Shown here in pieces: positions 5,470-5,499 of a stretch of DNA of 5,499 nucleotides (the stretch's first letter is position 1; each line of letters begins with the position of its first letter). Origin of the DNA: Oscillospiraceae bacterium (GTDB lineage: Bacteria > Bacillota > Clostridia > Oscillospirales > Oscillospiraceae); contig WRMX01000152.1 of assembly GCA_009776905.1 (NCBI GenBank), positions 1 through 5,499 on the forward strand, in the 5' to 3' direction. Under the pieces are notes generated by a model that saw only the letters and a list, made by a program, of their open reading frames with translations, was not told where the DNA came from and did not search any database. The translations under genes were made by a program, and so were the position numbers.

Positions 5470-5499
5470 TGTCATTCTATGGGAGCCCGCGACCGAAGA

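Noticed and set aside
5454..5491. Hairpin (CGCG-CTCCC with GGGAG-CC-CGCG) as a terminator after iorB
   Set aside because: It has an 18-base loop, a bulge and no T-run afterwards, and includes part of the C tract, so pairing may be fortuitous.

Overview
The window joins two unlike regions. Positions 1 to about 3000 are a low-GC, decayed accessory island made of polymorphic-toxin (Rhs) debris and immunity genes. Positions 3001-5437 are a GC-rich, intact metabolic locus, iorA-iorB (indolepyruvate:ferredoxin oxidoreductase). This oxygen-sensitive, ferredoxin-linked enzyme points to an anaerobic amino-acid-fermenting bacterium. The GC-rich codon use and Shine-Dalgarno sites would fit a gut actinobacterium (Coriobacteriia) or a GC-rich clostridium, but the sequence does not settle the lineage.

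Left edge (1-121): no plus-strand gene. On the minus strand there is a terminator-like hairpin with a T-run, then an extended -10 box, a 12-bp-arm inverted repeat and a perfect Shine-Dalgarno sequence. This suggests that a minus-strand gene starts just outside the window. An orphan barstar-like immunity gene follows (122-520).

Toxin cassette (655-1394): an Rhs fragment with no N-terminal part and no credible start holds the end of the Rhs core (to DPLGL) and a C-terminal toxin domain. That domain carries a metzincin-type zinc site (HEFGHVLGLFD) and a probable Met-turn, but one frameshift just before the zinc helix splits it. It reads as a silent or dead toxin tip.

Immunity array (1423-2978): an intact single-membrane-segment protein (copy A) sits 28 bp behind the toxin. 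Next comes a second toxin tail and a broken immunity gene (copy B), which together repeat the A junction over about 320 bp with a 72-bp identical run. A full-length divergent paralog (copy C) ends 22 bp before iorA. I recognise no named family for these proteins. Position behind the toxin, as in other Rhs toxin/immunity pairs, suggests that they protect against the zincin toxin.

Metabolic locus: iorA is complete, with TPP-binding and two ferredoxin-type cluster motifs. iorB is complete, probably starts at TTG, and is separated from iorA by 136 bp holding a candidate promoter. The two subunits together oxidise aryl-pyruvates to aryl-acetyl-CoA and reduce ferredoxin. The last 62 bases hold a 10-C tract and no recognisable gene.
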